DNA from: Stropharia rugosoannulata
Lineage: Eukaryota > Basidiomycota > Agaricomycetes > Agaricales > Strophariaceae
DNA: 64,000 nucleotides
Reading direction: 5' to 3'
Assembly (NCBI GenBank): GCA_028532985.1
Contig: JANCIK010000008.1
Coordinates: forward strand, 1,488,001 to 1,552,000
The translations under genes and the position numbers were made by a program. Positions 42,367 through 54,208 of the stretch are shown in pieces. The first letter of the stretch is position 1. Each line of letters opens with the position of its first letter. The notes beneath the pieces were generated by a model. That model had not been told where the DNA came from. It worked only from the letters and a program-made list of their open reading frames with translations, and did no database searches.

Positions 42367-42819
42367 CTAGGATCTGGCCACCTCCTCGTCTTGACGCGGT
42401 TTCGGCCTGATAGGTTTTGGCCCTACAACGGGCTTCACAATTCTCCCCTTGTAAGTGCTGGATACACAAAAGGATGAGAGCAGTGCAAGTTCAAGAAAGA
42501 TTTAATGACTTGCTCTGCGAATCGAGGATAGTCATCATCCGAGCCTGACTCATCTTCAATGATTAAAGGCTCATTACCACTCATAGCTTCACTGGAAACA
42601 GGATCATGGTTTGTGTCATGGTTTCTCTGCAAATCGCGTTCTCCATCTTTTTGCGTAGCTTCATGTTGAACAAGTGACATCTTGACGTGGAAATAATCAC
42701 ATACCACTTGTCCTAGTAGAAGAAAGCTTAGCGGTGCTTGTTTCCTTATCGCAACCGTCATCAACTGTGGGCGCCTCAGTTGCTTGTGTATTCCCCTTCA
42801 AGTCCTGTGCTTGATCTAT
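42367..42819 (-). pseudogene. Family member D: KPVVGPKP-type gene with a missing start codon
   Basis: Three exons can be read: 42819-42705, 42646-42514 and 42457-42367. Exon 1 begins ATA-GAT-CAA, where member A begins ATG-GAT-CAA, so the start codon appears to be lost; no in-frame ATG lies upstream. Exon 2 is acidic (IIEDESGSDDDYPRFA). The phase-2 intron before the motif uses a GC donor (GCAAGT) if the frame is to fit. The last exon gives TYKGRIVKPVVGPKPIRPKP and ends DEEVARS. The alignment DYPRFA-(5 residues)-RIVKPVVGPKP against DTPKFA-(5 residues)-KINKPVVGPKP of member B has no gap. It could instead have an unseen upstream exon supplying the ATG. Function unknown. Confidence 0.5.
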
Positions 42820-43495
42820 GTGGATGTGAAGGAAAAACAAATCACAGATATGGCATAACGCACGCTGTGACCCCTGCGCTTCCTTTCCCACTTCGGCATT
42901 CCTGCACAATGATTTAGTAGGCAGCTGACTGACAGAAGGAATGGCTCCGACAGCGATGTGTCCATTCTTCAAGATAATACGGCCTTTGGACCCTAAGAGC
43001 CAGGCTGCAGGTGACTATTACTTCGGGAGCGTCACCGTTTCGGTGTAAGCTGGATATCCGCGTCATATATTTTTCGTGGTCCTATTACTACGGCATTCAT
43101 CAATGATCACAGCGTCGGAGCCTTTTATTGCGTGTAAGTTGAAGTGACATCGCCATGGCCTCGCATTTGCCTCACATGGCACAACAAAAATCATAATGAC
43201 AATGAGGCAGTGCAATATGTAGGGAGAAATCATAAATGGTGCTTAAAGTGTGGGCCGTGCTCTGCCGTGCTGTGTGAATTGACTGGCCAGTGCATGGACT
43301 CGGGAGTGGCAAACACAGCATGCATCGCTTACATAACGCCTTGGCATAGGTACTTGAGAGCGAAGTTGATATTCGTAACCATTACATACCTACCACCCGT
43401 ATTCTCTGCCTCCTCTCCCGTAGACGCCAGCGACTTTTCAATGAGCCACATGTCGATAAACATCAATGCCTACCAGCAATGTAATACCATGACCG
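42820..43495. other. Spacer upstream of WW-like paralog 3
   Basis: Short frames on both strands only (for example 43144-43611 +), none joinable. It probably contains the promoter of the gene at 43496. Confidence 0.4.
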
Positions 43496-45193
43496 ATGCC
43501 TCCCCCAAATTTTCTTCGGGAAGTTTACTTCCAGTACTTCCACAATCAACCGGTCGCTACAATGTTCTGCAAAGGTGTGTCGGGCTACCACAACTCCAAC
43601 ACTGCCACTGACACTCTCTCCAGAGTTCAAAGGGACAATATCCTTGTAGATGCAGCTATGTTTGCCTCATCGAGCGAAAAATCGTAAGTTTTGTGAACAT
43701 AAAAAATAGGTCGCTACAAGAGCTAACAACTTTTATCATCGTAGACCATCGTACCTTCCCGTGGGCTGGACTAGCACCGTACATCCCGAAGGAAAGCGCT
43801 ACTTTTACAAGGAAGGCCCCCTGCGAGTGGTTACAGAGACCAACCCACACGATTCGGCCGACGCCTTGTGCATCGACACATGGGCCGCACATGTCCAGAA
43901 GGGGGCCGACAATCTGGATATCATCCTGAGTCCTAGCATGGAGGTGTACTTGCAGCCGGAAGGCGATGATTGCAACTATTACATCGCAGACCATGCCACC
44001 CGCACGGTATTCTGGCTCACTTCCGACGATAGTGACGATCTCGGGCTTTCACCCGTTGTTTCACGCTTGCATATGAAACTACAACTCGAGGCGCAGTACT
44101 GGGCCCACGTTGAGAACTTCTGCAATCACATTGGTGGCCTTCCCTTGGAATGCCTCGAAGAGCTCATACAAATTTTCTCACACGGCCTTGCTGGTAAATT
44201 CTCTTCTAACTCCGTCCCTAACCCGCCTCGCTGACGTTTTTACACGGTAGACACTCTTACATCATCCGTCTCTACATTCCCCTACGATGCAGCGATGTCA
44301 GAAAAATGCCTTAAACTGCTCACAGCCTCGCGCGCACGCATCCATGAAGGTTACACTGTGGCGCTGGTCGCTCGTTTTTGGGGCTTGATTAGTACGTCTT
44401 TACCGATCGTTACAGTTTGATGATCCGGTCCTGACATCGTTTTTTAGTGCATAACCGGTATGAAACTCACTTCGGCGAGGAGCAAGCCCGCCTTTCCCGC
44501 GATTCCACTATTTTTGTCGAAGAGACAAGGGAGATGCAGTGGACCAGGACTCCGGCCTCATTTTTGACGTTCAGGACTTCGGAAACATTCAACAACCGGC
44601 TCGACTCCGTTTTCATGGACCAATTTGTCTACGGAAACGACTGGACTGCTTTCATGAAATACTGTATGACTAACTGGCAACAAAGTATCGTGGCATCGAC
44701 TGCGCTCCTTGTGTAAGCTTCTTTCGTTGCCCGTATGTACACCTCACTGACATGTACGTTTTTCAGACTTCACGCATTTTGTTTCTACCTTCCTGTTTCT
44801 CCTGCTCTCGCTTATTTCTCTGGTTTGATGGCGAGTTTGAGCATCATGTCATCTATCTTCCTGATTCACCGCCACGAAGAACTCGTCGACGCCACAGCCG
44901 GCGTAGCTCATGAGTTCCTTTCCTCGATTATATCCCATAGGTTCAAATTCCAGGCGACCGCTTTCGTATTTGCTCTGCCCAAATCATTTTTCATACACGG
45001 ACTTGTCGCCTTCTTCTTTCAGCTGATTGTCATCATATACCCCATTGTACCTGTTTCTCTGACTGCGTCTCTGCTCTCCATTATCGTCTGTGTATTCCTG
45101 TTCATCCATTTCGCCACGTCCACCACCCCTGTTCCTAAACCATCACTCTCTTTCTTTGTAAACTCACCGGCGACATCAGAATCAATCGTGTAA
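43496..45193 (+). CDS. WW-like membrane protein, paralog 3
   Basis: The ATG at 43496 opens MPPPNFLREVYFQYFHNQPV. A phase-2 intron joins it to PSYLPVGWTSTVHPEGKRYF, the WW-like module. The middle region (NYYIADHATRTVFWL; LHMKLQLEAQYWAHVENFC) is the best-preserved copy of the family core. DTLTSSVSTFPYDAAM, RYETHFGEEQARLSRDSTIF and DSVFMDQFVYGNDWTAFMKY follow, then helices LAYFSGLMASLSIMSSIFLI, FFIHGLVAFFFQLIVIIYPI and ASLLSIIVCVFLFIHFA. It ends PATSESIV. Its N-terminal linker is much shorter than in paralog 1. Function unknown; a membrane location is inferred from the helices. Confidence 0.74.
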
Positions 45194-45605
45194 AAGGTCC
45201 TTTTCATCTTCGGACGAAATCCTTTGACAAACCAATCATACACTGTACATACGCCGTCAACATTGCCGCTTAAACGACGTACTCCTTTCTACGTCAAGGC
45301 AATCGCTTCACTGTACGGCGTCAGCCCGCTTTGGTAGGACGGGTGCCTCCTATATAATAAGTTGATCCCGAGGTCAACTCAGCTGGTCTATAACGACGCT
45401 ACTACGCATCACATATACCATGTCAGCTTTGATACAGCTTGTAATTTACACGACTTCGCATTGTATTATTTCATCTTACCCTCCATCCCATTTGCTATAA
45501 AGCACGGAACTATTGTATCTTATTTGCACCATAGATTTATCATTTCTTGCATCTTATTCTTATGTGTATCTATCTATACAAGAAATAGTTCAACGGGCGC
45601 CTATA

Positions 45606-45900
45606 ATGTCAAACAATGAGCCAAATACACAACAATCTTCCACTACGTACTTGCATATAGACCTATATAGACCTTTTACAGTTGTATTTGTTGGAGCACT
45701 GCAGCGCAGAATGAGCAAATTGTTGTCACTCCCAAGCTATGTCATTCTCTCATCAGCCGACCAATGGTAAGTATATAGCTAAGTGTCTGATTGTTGAATT
45801 GCACAGCCTTTTTAAATTCTATAATTATGTAGTCAATAGAGACCGGAGCATTATTGAGCGCGCATCCGTCATACCTGCAATGAGCGCTGATTTACAGTGA
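45606..45900 (+). CDS. Hypothetical short protein, two exons
   Basis: The ATG at 45606 opens MSNNEPNTQQSSTTYLHIDL. A phase-2 GTAAGT donor near 45769 joins in frame, after a 47-base intron, to CLFKFYNYVVNRDRSIIER and ends at TGA 45898-45900, about 80 residues in all. The polar MSNN start resembles member C, but the RGxIxKP motif is absent. No domain recognised. It could equally be part of a decayed gene. Confidence 0.3.
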
Positions 45901-47603
45901 GTTATTCAGCGCTTCTAAATCGTATCTTCAGTGCATTTTATTTAAAATGAACGCCATACGAGTACACAGACACATCCTGGTAAATTGATGCCGTAATGTG
46001 TACCCCATAAATGTTTTCATGAGTCAACACAAGTACCGTGCACTCAAAAATTTGCCTGTGATTGTGACCTACAAATAACATGTACCCTAGAAGCTTTTTT
46101 GATAGGTACCGAGCTTGTCGAGCTGTACACGCGCGTAGCTGTATGATAGAAGACTATAGAAGACAGTACGTCTCTATGTAAACTTGAGCACACCTCGGGC
46201 ACACCATGTGCCACTTACTTGGTTTATTTTTGTAGAGTACCATATCATACATACAACTCAAGATAACTTTAATATTATCAATGTAGCAGATATTTACACT
46301 CACATAAAATTTTATATCCGTGATAGGACCTCGTTTCCTCGTTTCACTCAATGATGAAATTCAAACTGCTATGAAGAAATTTGCGAACTGGTATTGTGTA
46401 TGTGATTGGGTTCCATTGCTCAATGTCATATAGGGGGTTTGGTTAAAAAAACCGCAATAAAGCTTAGCCCCAAGGATGTGCTGAGTGGGATATCACTCCA
46501 GTATACTCCAACAAACATTTTCGGTTCGAGATGCCCCACGTAGTCAGTTCCATTTTACACTGATGTTAAATAAACGGTGTGTTGAACTTGAGGCTGTACT
46601 TGCGGAGCATTTCCGTTTTCCCGTTCATGACTGACTTGTCGATCCCCCTGTCTATAAAGGTCCCAGGCACTCACAAATGGTATACGGTCGCCAGTCATAA
46701 AAAAAATCAAAACATTGCAGGCGTCAAGGACCGGTCTTCCGCGTAGCAATATGCGCGCCCACTCATCGGCAGGGATGCCGAGACCGGACAAATCCGAATA
46801 AAGCGGAAGTGGCTCTATGCCGTTCTAGCCTTCGGAGTCCGTGCTGTGTTCTGCTGCGGTGACGCGTACTTAACGGTTATGGCGGCTACTCGGAGATATT
46901 TCACCATGGCTGTACTTTCAATAATTGCAGGACGGCTTCTAGAGCCTCGATAGCCAGAGGGCCGACTCCCGAGGTTGCATAGGATTGCATTCGTAATGAG
47001 TTGGTCGCGGAGGAAGTTCGAGGTAAAGACCGACAGTGCGCTCCATGTTGCTCCTATCCGTAATACTTTTTCAGCATCTCTCCTGAATCAACCCTCTATT
47101 GAGTGGATCTATGCAATAAGCCTAATCGTAAGTATACTGTGCTAGAGCTTTAAACCATGCGGTCTATGCCGGGATAAGACTGGTCTCTTGTGCCCCAGGA
47201 GGGCGCAGATGCCTTCTACACCCGCCACCCAAATAAGCGATCGTACTATTGCATACCCCAACAAGACCACATCCGTAGCTGCGAATATGCAGCCGCCGAT
47301 ATAAGTTAGGCAGTGTAGCCCAGTGTAACTGTCCATGAGTCTTCAGGATCACCGAGCCAGAATTATGCCCAAGGAGTCATAAACTATAGCACACAAGTGA
47401 ATGACCCTTATGCGAGGATGTTTTACGGAGCTGTGACATTTGTCGTCAGTTACCCCATATTGTAATGCCGCGTTGCCCTGCTTCTGAGTATTCCGGAATG
47501 ATCATGTTGCGTAGACACATTCGGGGCTTGGGCTGCCGTATGTCGCACAAGAGATGAATCGCATTAGCCTAGATAAGTTGCTCCGATGAGAAAAGCCAGC
47601 CCC
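45901..47603. other. 1.7-kb stretch with possible remnant coding sequence
   Basis: A minus-strand frame at 46791-46555 (SGLGIPADEWARILLRGRPV, ending QVQHTVYLTSV) and a hydrophobic minus frame at 47336-47142 (GGCIFAATDVVLLGYAIVRS) look like pieces of membrane-protein genes. I could not join them with splice sites into one model, so none is called. Confidence 0.35.
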
Positions 47604-49469
47604 TCATGCTGCACTGGGATCGTCCCCAAAGGCGTTGCCCGCCAAAGAAGGAACCGGTGTCCCTGACAAGGTGCCTACTGGCGACTCAGAAGTTAAAGGG
47701 AACGACATCGGAAGTTTATACTTCTTCATCACAGCATTGAACAAATGTTTGATGTAATTTTTCTTCGCCTTGGGTGCCAACAGCTTTTCGCTGGGTAAGG
47801 GAGGGAGCGTGCTGTATATTAGACGAGCAATTGCGATCTGGGCGAGATAAGCTTCTGAAGAGGTGTTGAGCTTGATACGAGGGCTATCCTTGATTACTTG
47901 TAATATTTTTTCGATGGACCCATATTCTTTGATGTACTTATACGCCCTCACTGGCCCAAGCTGATGTATGCGGTGGGTGAAGTCCGTCCCGAAGAGCAGG
48001 GCGAGATCTATATAGGCCTCGCGCGAGAGCCCTAATTCGATGCGAGCCTCAGCGCCTGAAATAAGTGTCAGCGGTTCTGTTACTGAGGTAATGTTCCGTA
48101 TCATGGGGGCTTCATAGACCAGAACATCCTATGGATAGACACAAACAGTTAAGTGACACGACGATGACAACGACGAAAGGGATAATGCATACCGTATCTT
48201 CCGTGACGACATAGTCAGCTTGTCCCCCCAGCACAATTGACGCAGCAAGTGCTTCAGCTTCGACAGCCCCCCTTGCTTTAATAACAGGAATACCCATGCC
48301 TCGCAGATAGTGCCTGCACTCTCTAAAGGTGAACAGTGTCGGACGATCATTACGTTTCTGGTAAGACGAAGCAATGACATGGCTTCGGTCTAATATTTCC
48401 ACCATAATATCTGTGCTCATCGGAACAGCTATATCGCGGTCAGGCTCTTCAACCGAAGCAGAGAGGGAGTTCCACAGTTGACCCTCTTGGTGGGTTAGTT
48501 GGTATTGCTGCTTTGACATTATCTTTTCTGGAGGTACTTCGGATTGCTTTTCAGTAGTGACATCCGGTTGTACCTCAGGAGTAGTCAAAGATGTAATCTT
48601 CGCTTTTTCGGCTTTATAGCTCAGAAAGAGAGATTTCAGCGTGCTTGCTAACTCCTCAGGATTGGTAGAAGTAGTGGGGGCCGTCGGCTTCTCCCTTTTT
48701 GGTTTCTTTGCCTTCTTTTCCGGAGTCACGTTTGGTTCCTCCACAAGCATATCTTCCTAGAAATGTCATAATAAGTGGATTTCTCGTGGAACATGAAGTT
48801 CCACACATACCACAGACGCTTTTTCTGCAATCTCTTTATCCAAAACTACGGCAGAGTCGGCCCCTGCCGTAAAATCCGACTCCTTCAGTATCTTCAAGAC
48901 GTCTTGCTTCGTCTCGTCACCAAGTTGCTGAAGCTGGTCCATACTAGCTTTCAGTTCGTGTAAGCGCTGAAAACGCGCATCTTCTATTTTTCCTCGGGCG
49001 AGAGCAATTACGCGCTCAGCGCGCCGACGTTGGAGCTTCGTATACAGTTCAACCACCGTACTCATGTGAGTTAAGACGGATTCATGCGCACCTCTTCCTG
49101 TTTTGCATCGCTGCGGGTGTCGCCATCGAACACGCAAATTGCAGATATATCGTGCTCCCTCAGCTCAGTGATAATCCGGTGCCAGCCGAGTAAATGGCGG
49201 GAGGGCTTCGAGCTGTCTCCATAGAAAAGTCGCTGCGTTATGAGAGTGCCATCGCTGATGCATTGCCGTTAGCGAACCATACAGGTACGTGCTGTCCACT
49301 GCCAGTAGCTTACATGACGACACGTTTTCCTTTCAAACCTTGGAGACGGTTTGGTAGAAGCTTGATTGCAGCTGGGCTGACTTAGAGGTTAGGCCACCAT
49401 AATAACTAGACGGTTGTAATGAGCATACCAAGCCTTCTGAAGAAATGGTGTAAAGCCGATGACTCCCAT
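47604..49469 (-). CDS. XPG/FEN1 (Rad2)-family structure-specific nuclease
   Basis: The ATG at 49469 opens MGVIGFTPFLQKAC. The following exons give LPNRLQGLKGKRVVIDGTL, then HDISAICVFDGDTRSDAKQ, the N-terminal XPG block with metal-binding Asp residues. A long charged spacer (residues roughly 150-320, with KKAKKPKREKPTAPTTSTNP) separates it from the internal XPG block, YLRGMGIPVIKARGAVEAEA then LAASIVLGGQADYVVTEDTD. The helix-hairpin-helix part follows: LALLFGTDFTHRIHQLGPVR. The family cuts branched or flapped DNA in repair and replication. The spacer and tail differ from canonical FEN1 and XPG, so this is probably a fungal Rad2-type paralog rather than FEN1 itself. Stop at 47604; introns are GT-AG. 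Confidence 0.82.
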
Positions 49470-49847
49470 ATATCTTGAAGGTGAAGACCCAGATTAACCT
49501 TGAAGCTTTAACATATATGGGAGATAGATGATAAACCTATGGTGCTAGTATGTTGACCACCAGGCCATAGTGCAGACAATGGACATTGAAGTAAGCGCAA
49601 TTTGTCAAGGCCCAAGAGGCTATAGTCCGCAAATACAGGCAAATACGATCACCATCCTTAGAATCGTTCCAAGATCGTTCTGACGGTTTAAGTTCGAGAA
49701 ATAGCGAGTGAACAATTTGCTCATCTAACTCTAGTCTTCGATACAATAATGAACATTAAAAGGATTGAAAACAATAATTTTTTGGTACACAACAGAAAAT
49801 CCTCTGGGATGACGGAATGTGTGTCTACACAAGCCTACTCCACACCC
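49470..49847. other. Intergenic stretch, no gene seen
   Basis: It holds the promoter of the nuclease gene and the 3' end of the coatomer gene. Only shadow frames are present. Confidence 0.45.
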
Positions 49848-52800
49848 TTACCATGCAGCCGGCAAACCGGAAGCAGAGGCCCCAATTTCCGTCAGCTGAG
49901 TGAGTGGGTCCAACGTTCCCTTGAACTGGGGCAGATATGCAGCATCGGTATACGGACAGTGGATGGCCGGCGAGCCTTTGTATATCGGGGTATACGTCGC
50001 TGCGCAGATCTCGAAGGGGGTGAATTCGTCATATGAGATGTCCACTGCATTCCGCGGGTTGCGGTCACCAGCAGCGATGCGTTGCCGTGCCTAAGATTTA
50101 TGATAAATACCGTCAAGGGGGAAAGAGACAGGCAGTATTTACCTGTGCAACAATCTTCGGGTCGGGTTTGAGCTCGAGCAGGCGCTTCGCGAAACGCGCA
50201 GCATGTGCTTGGTTATTCGCCCGTGCAAATGCAGTGATAGCACTGCGCAGCGCGATTTGGAGATGAGGAGGTTGAAGTTGGCATTGGGTGAAGTAGGCAG
50301 CGAGCTCAAGCTGACGAGTGACGTTATCAGGTTCGGCCTCAACAACACGCCTACGCTCCAGTTCGATGGATACACCCAGTAGATATTCACGGGCGGCTGT
50401 CACAGTGTCTCGCCACTAGTTATGGAGTATGAGTAAAACGTGTACCTATGACAAGAACAGATCACTCACCTGCTTCGCTTCTTCATCTGACGACAAAACA
50501 ACCAACAATAGCGCCTCTAATACAGAGCGGAAAGTTGTCTGTGCCTCTATCAGCTTGTTCCCAGACACGTATCTGTACCCCTCCGCGAGCTCCGAACGAA
50601 CCGATGCAAGGGATCGCACAGCAACTGGCAGAACACGACTCGGAGAGGTCTCCGACGGGTTCCGACGTACGTGCAGCTTCAAGGGTGGTAGTGATGGGTA
50701 TGTAGTGAGATACGTATGTGAAGAACGGTATATCGTCAGGAAAAGAGGTTTGAGAGGAACAAAGTTGATGATTCCAAATTGACGGTTGAGAAGCTAATTT
50801 AGATGTCATTAGAAACATACTAACATCTGTTTGAATGGAAGAGGTTAGACTTACTTGCATAGCAGACTCGAATGATCCCGCTGCTACATGATCGACGGCC
50901 AACGTCGAGTTCCTCACCCATAGGTCAGTCTCGTTGGGACCAGGTGTTGCTCCAGCACCGAGCTCCTCTTCAACATCGATAGCAGCCTCCTCAGCAGCGT
51001 CCTGGAATTCGCCACCATCGGCATCAAGCTCCCATCCACCCTCTTCAGGATCAAGGTCATCATGAACCTCCTCTTCCCTAGCCCACGCATCTAGGGCAGA
51101 ATTAACCGCAGCCGCAGCATCGCCGTTGACATATGCGGGTTCCACTCCGCCTTCAAGCTGCCCATTAACAAGAGCTTTGTCAAAGAAGCTCTCCCCAGTC
51201 GAGAGCGAAGGCCACAGAAGGTCGGTGCTGGGGGTTATAATAGGAGGTGGTTTGAGAGAAGACGTGCCGAACGATGGTACGTCATCCACGTCGGCTTCAG
51301 TCAGGCCAGCAGCATCCAAGATCTCCGCGGCGAGTTCCTCCAAGCCATTGGTTTTGGCAGTGAGGTAGGCAAGGGGGTCTACCACAGGTTAGAAGAGGAC
51401 GAATAAAAAATTCACAGAAAAACTCACGGAGCCCAACGTCCCTCAGAACCGATATCCTTCCGTGAACATCTCCTGCATACAAGGCATTATGAAATCGCGA
51501 CATGGGATTGCCGCGTGCATCTGCGATTTTCTGCATCTTGGACAACTTGTCCTGACTTCCCGTGGCCAAATACAAGAAAGACAGCTTATCGAAATTCTTT
51601 GTCTGTTGGTACGCTTTCTCGACGACCTATCCGAGACCGTGAATTAAGAAAAAGCAGAAAAAGCGAGTTAAAAAAACTCATGCAGACCTTGTGGTTCCCT
51701 TGTTTCAAAGCTTGTTGAGCAAGCCTTTCCCAGCAGTCAGCACGATTGATTGACTTGGCCGTCTCCATTGCGACATCCAAATTTCCACATTCAATCGCAA
51801 GCTCGAACCGTGTATTTGTGTCTTGCACAAAGTGAAGGGCAATCTAAAAGAAAGAAAAAGAGATGAGGATGAGAGCATGAGAGAATCTACGCATATATTC
51901 AGTAACTTGCCTCAGGGAAACCTTTCTGTTGGAGATAAGCAATGATGCTTTGTCCAAGAAGCGTTGACGTCTTAATGATATACAACATTTCCTCATAGTT
52001 GTTCTTGAGCAAGGCGAGCTTGAACCTATACTCTGTAGGGTCGAAAGTAATTGTACGAGGACGGGCAGAGCGATCGAGGCAGTGGACGGTCTTGCCCTTG
52101 ACGCGAGTCAAGTAAACCGGGTTGTCCAAAGTGCAAATCACTCCATGGTCTCTGCGCACAGAAAATCAATATTTAACAGCATTTCAGTGAAAATTTCAAT
52201 TCACCCTTGCGCAAGGCAGTACTTGACGTGGTTCAACGTCGAGTAGATGAAGACACCGGAATCGTCCCAAGCACCGGATTTGATGCGGATGGTTTCGTGC
52301 ACCAGACTGTGCTGAGAGAAGTTCTTGTTGCCAATCGTGATCGCTGTCAACAAGCAAAATCATCACGGGGGTGCATCGAATCGAGGTGAGTCGAACTTAC
52401 TGTGTTTGCTCATCAAAGCCACTAGGGATTGATCATTACTCCACACAACATACTTCACAGGAGGGCTGCTAATTTCGGCAATGGTCTTTTGTTGTTGAAT
52501 GTCATAAAGAACAACAGAAGTGGTGGAGCTAAGGATAAGACAAGCTGTTCCACCGTAGAAAATTTCGTTTGTTTGCACGGGGGGTTTGATCGACTTGACC
52601 ACAGAGTTCGATAAATCGCGTACTTCAATGAGCTATGTATGCGCTTCATGAGCCACTCCTGTATAGAATAAGGCAATCTACAAACGTACCTGAGTTGCCT
52701 TATTCAAGACGGCAAATCGATTCCTTGCGACGAAGATGGCACTTTGACCAGTACCCTTCTTCCCATCCACGCTAGAGTCCTTCACCTCGCCTTGAGACTG

Positions 52801-54208
52801 CTGTGGAAGATTTGTCAACTCGTATAGTCCATTGTCCGAGTTGATTGTCAAAATGACGGCGCGTTCGGCAGGGTTAAAGCTAAGGGTGCGTGGGGGAACG
52901 TACGGACTACCGAATTTACGGACGCTGAGCAGACCCATATCGGCCCCAGTGTTGAAGTCGTACGAGCGCACATATTTATCGCGAACGTAGTACAGAGTGT
53001 CCTGAAAGACAGAGAAAGCAGGACGTTCACGCTCAAGCTTGAATACAATCAGGCCACTGTCGTGCCCAGCAGCGAACAGATTAAGCGTGGGGTGTGCAGC
53101 GAGCACCCAGAATCGGTCTTGTTCTCTTCTGAAAGTTTGGATGGCCGTGCGCTTGGCCAAGTCCCAGACTCTGACTGTCTTATCTTCACCGCAGGAAACG
53201 ATCAGTTCGTGCTTTGGATGGAAGAGGGCAGTCGAAACGTTGTTAAAATGTCCACGACACGAGTCCACCTCCCATGCCTTGGTTTCGCTCATCCTCCAGA
53301 TCTTAATGACACGATCGTCCCCAGCAGAGATAATCAGGGGGAGAGTGGGGTGGAACATGGCCCAATTGACACCGCGATCGTGGCCTTCGAGGACGTGCTT
53401 TACGGTCGAGAAATTATCGAAAGTCTCGAATCCACCTTGACCATGGGTGTTCGACCCGCCAGGACCTCCTTGATTCGGTGAACCCTTGCGTAGCCCTGAA
53501 ATATCCCATACTCGAACGGTTTGATCCATAGAGGCGGAGACAATGAGATCCTCCTTGGGGTGGAATTGAGCGGACATGATATAATGGGAATGGCCGGTCA
53601 GGACAGCGATGCATTGGCGCGAAGTGCTGTTCCAGATGCGAATGGTCTGATCGTCTGAGGCCGAAAGCTAGCAGATGCGTCAAACACCATTCCAGGATGA
53701 AGGGGTGCACGTACAATCCATGGCATTTCATGATGGAATTGAACTGTTCGTAGGTAGTCCAAGTGACCGTGCAGAGTGAAGAGGCAACGACGGTTCTGAG
53801 GTCGGATATCTTCGTCGATGTCAGATCAGGGGGTTACGACAATGTCATTTCGCTCACCCCAAACCTTGATTTTATAATCATCACCGCCAGTAGCCAACAA
53901 TGCACGACTGGGATGAATAGCAACAGCTCTTACAGGACCTATCATACAGAAGAGTAAGGGTCAGGACGTATCGAATGCAAACAGACAACGTACCTTCATG
54001 TTCCTCGAATCTGTCTACCAATACACCCATTCGATAGTTCCATAGCTGGACACTTCCGTTGTGAAGTGCCGCCGCAAGTAAGGGTTGCGTTGGATGAAAT
54101 GCAAGACCTTATAGAGCTTCAGTGTGCCGTCGTAAGCAAGATTTCAAGTGATAGCATACCCTTTACACGGTTGCTTTTAGACTCGAATTTCGTGAGCATA
54201 ACAGACAT
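49848..54208 (-). CDS. COP1: Coatomer subunit alpha (alpha-COP)
   Basis: A multi-exon gene starts [17 protein letters not shown] at 54208. WD40 repeats follow, including [60 protein letters not shown] and [21 protein letters not shown] second propeller and helical repeats come next, then an acidic linker ([19 protein letters not shown]), and the alpha-COP C-terminal domain with [20 protein letters not shown] and [20 protein letters not shown]. It ends [20 protein letters not shown] to [11 protein letters not shown] with the stop at 49848. Alpha-COP is the large COPI-coat subunit that binds dilysine cargo signals on Golgi-to-ER vesicles. All main blocks are present; I see no break. Confidence 0.94.
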
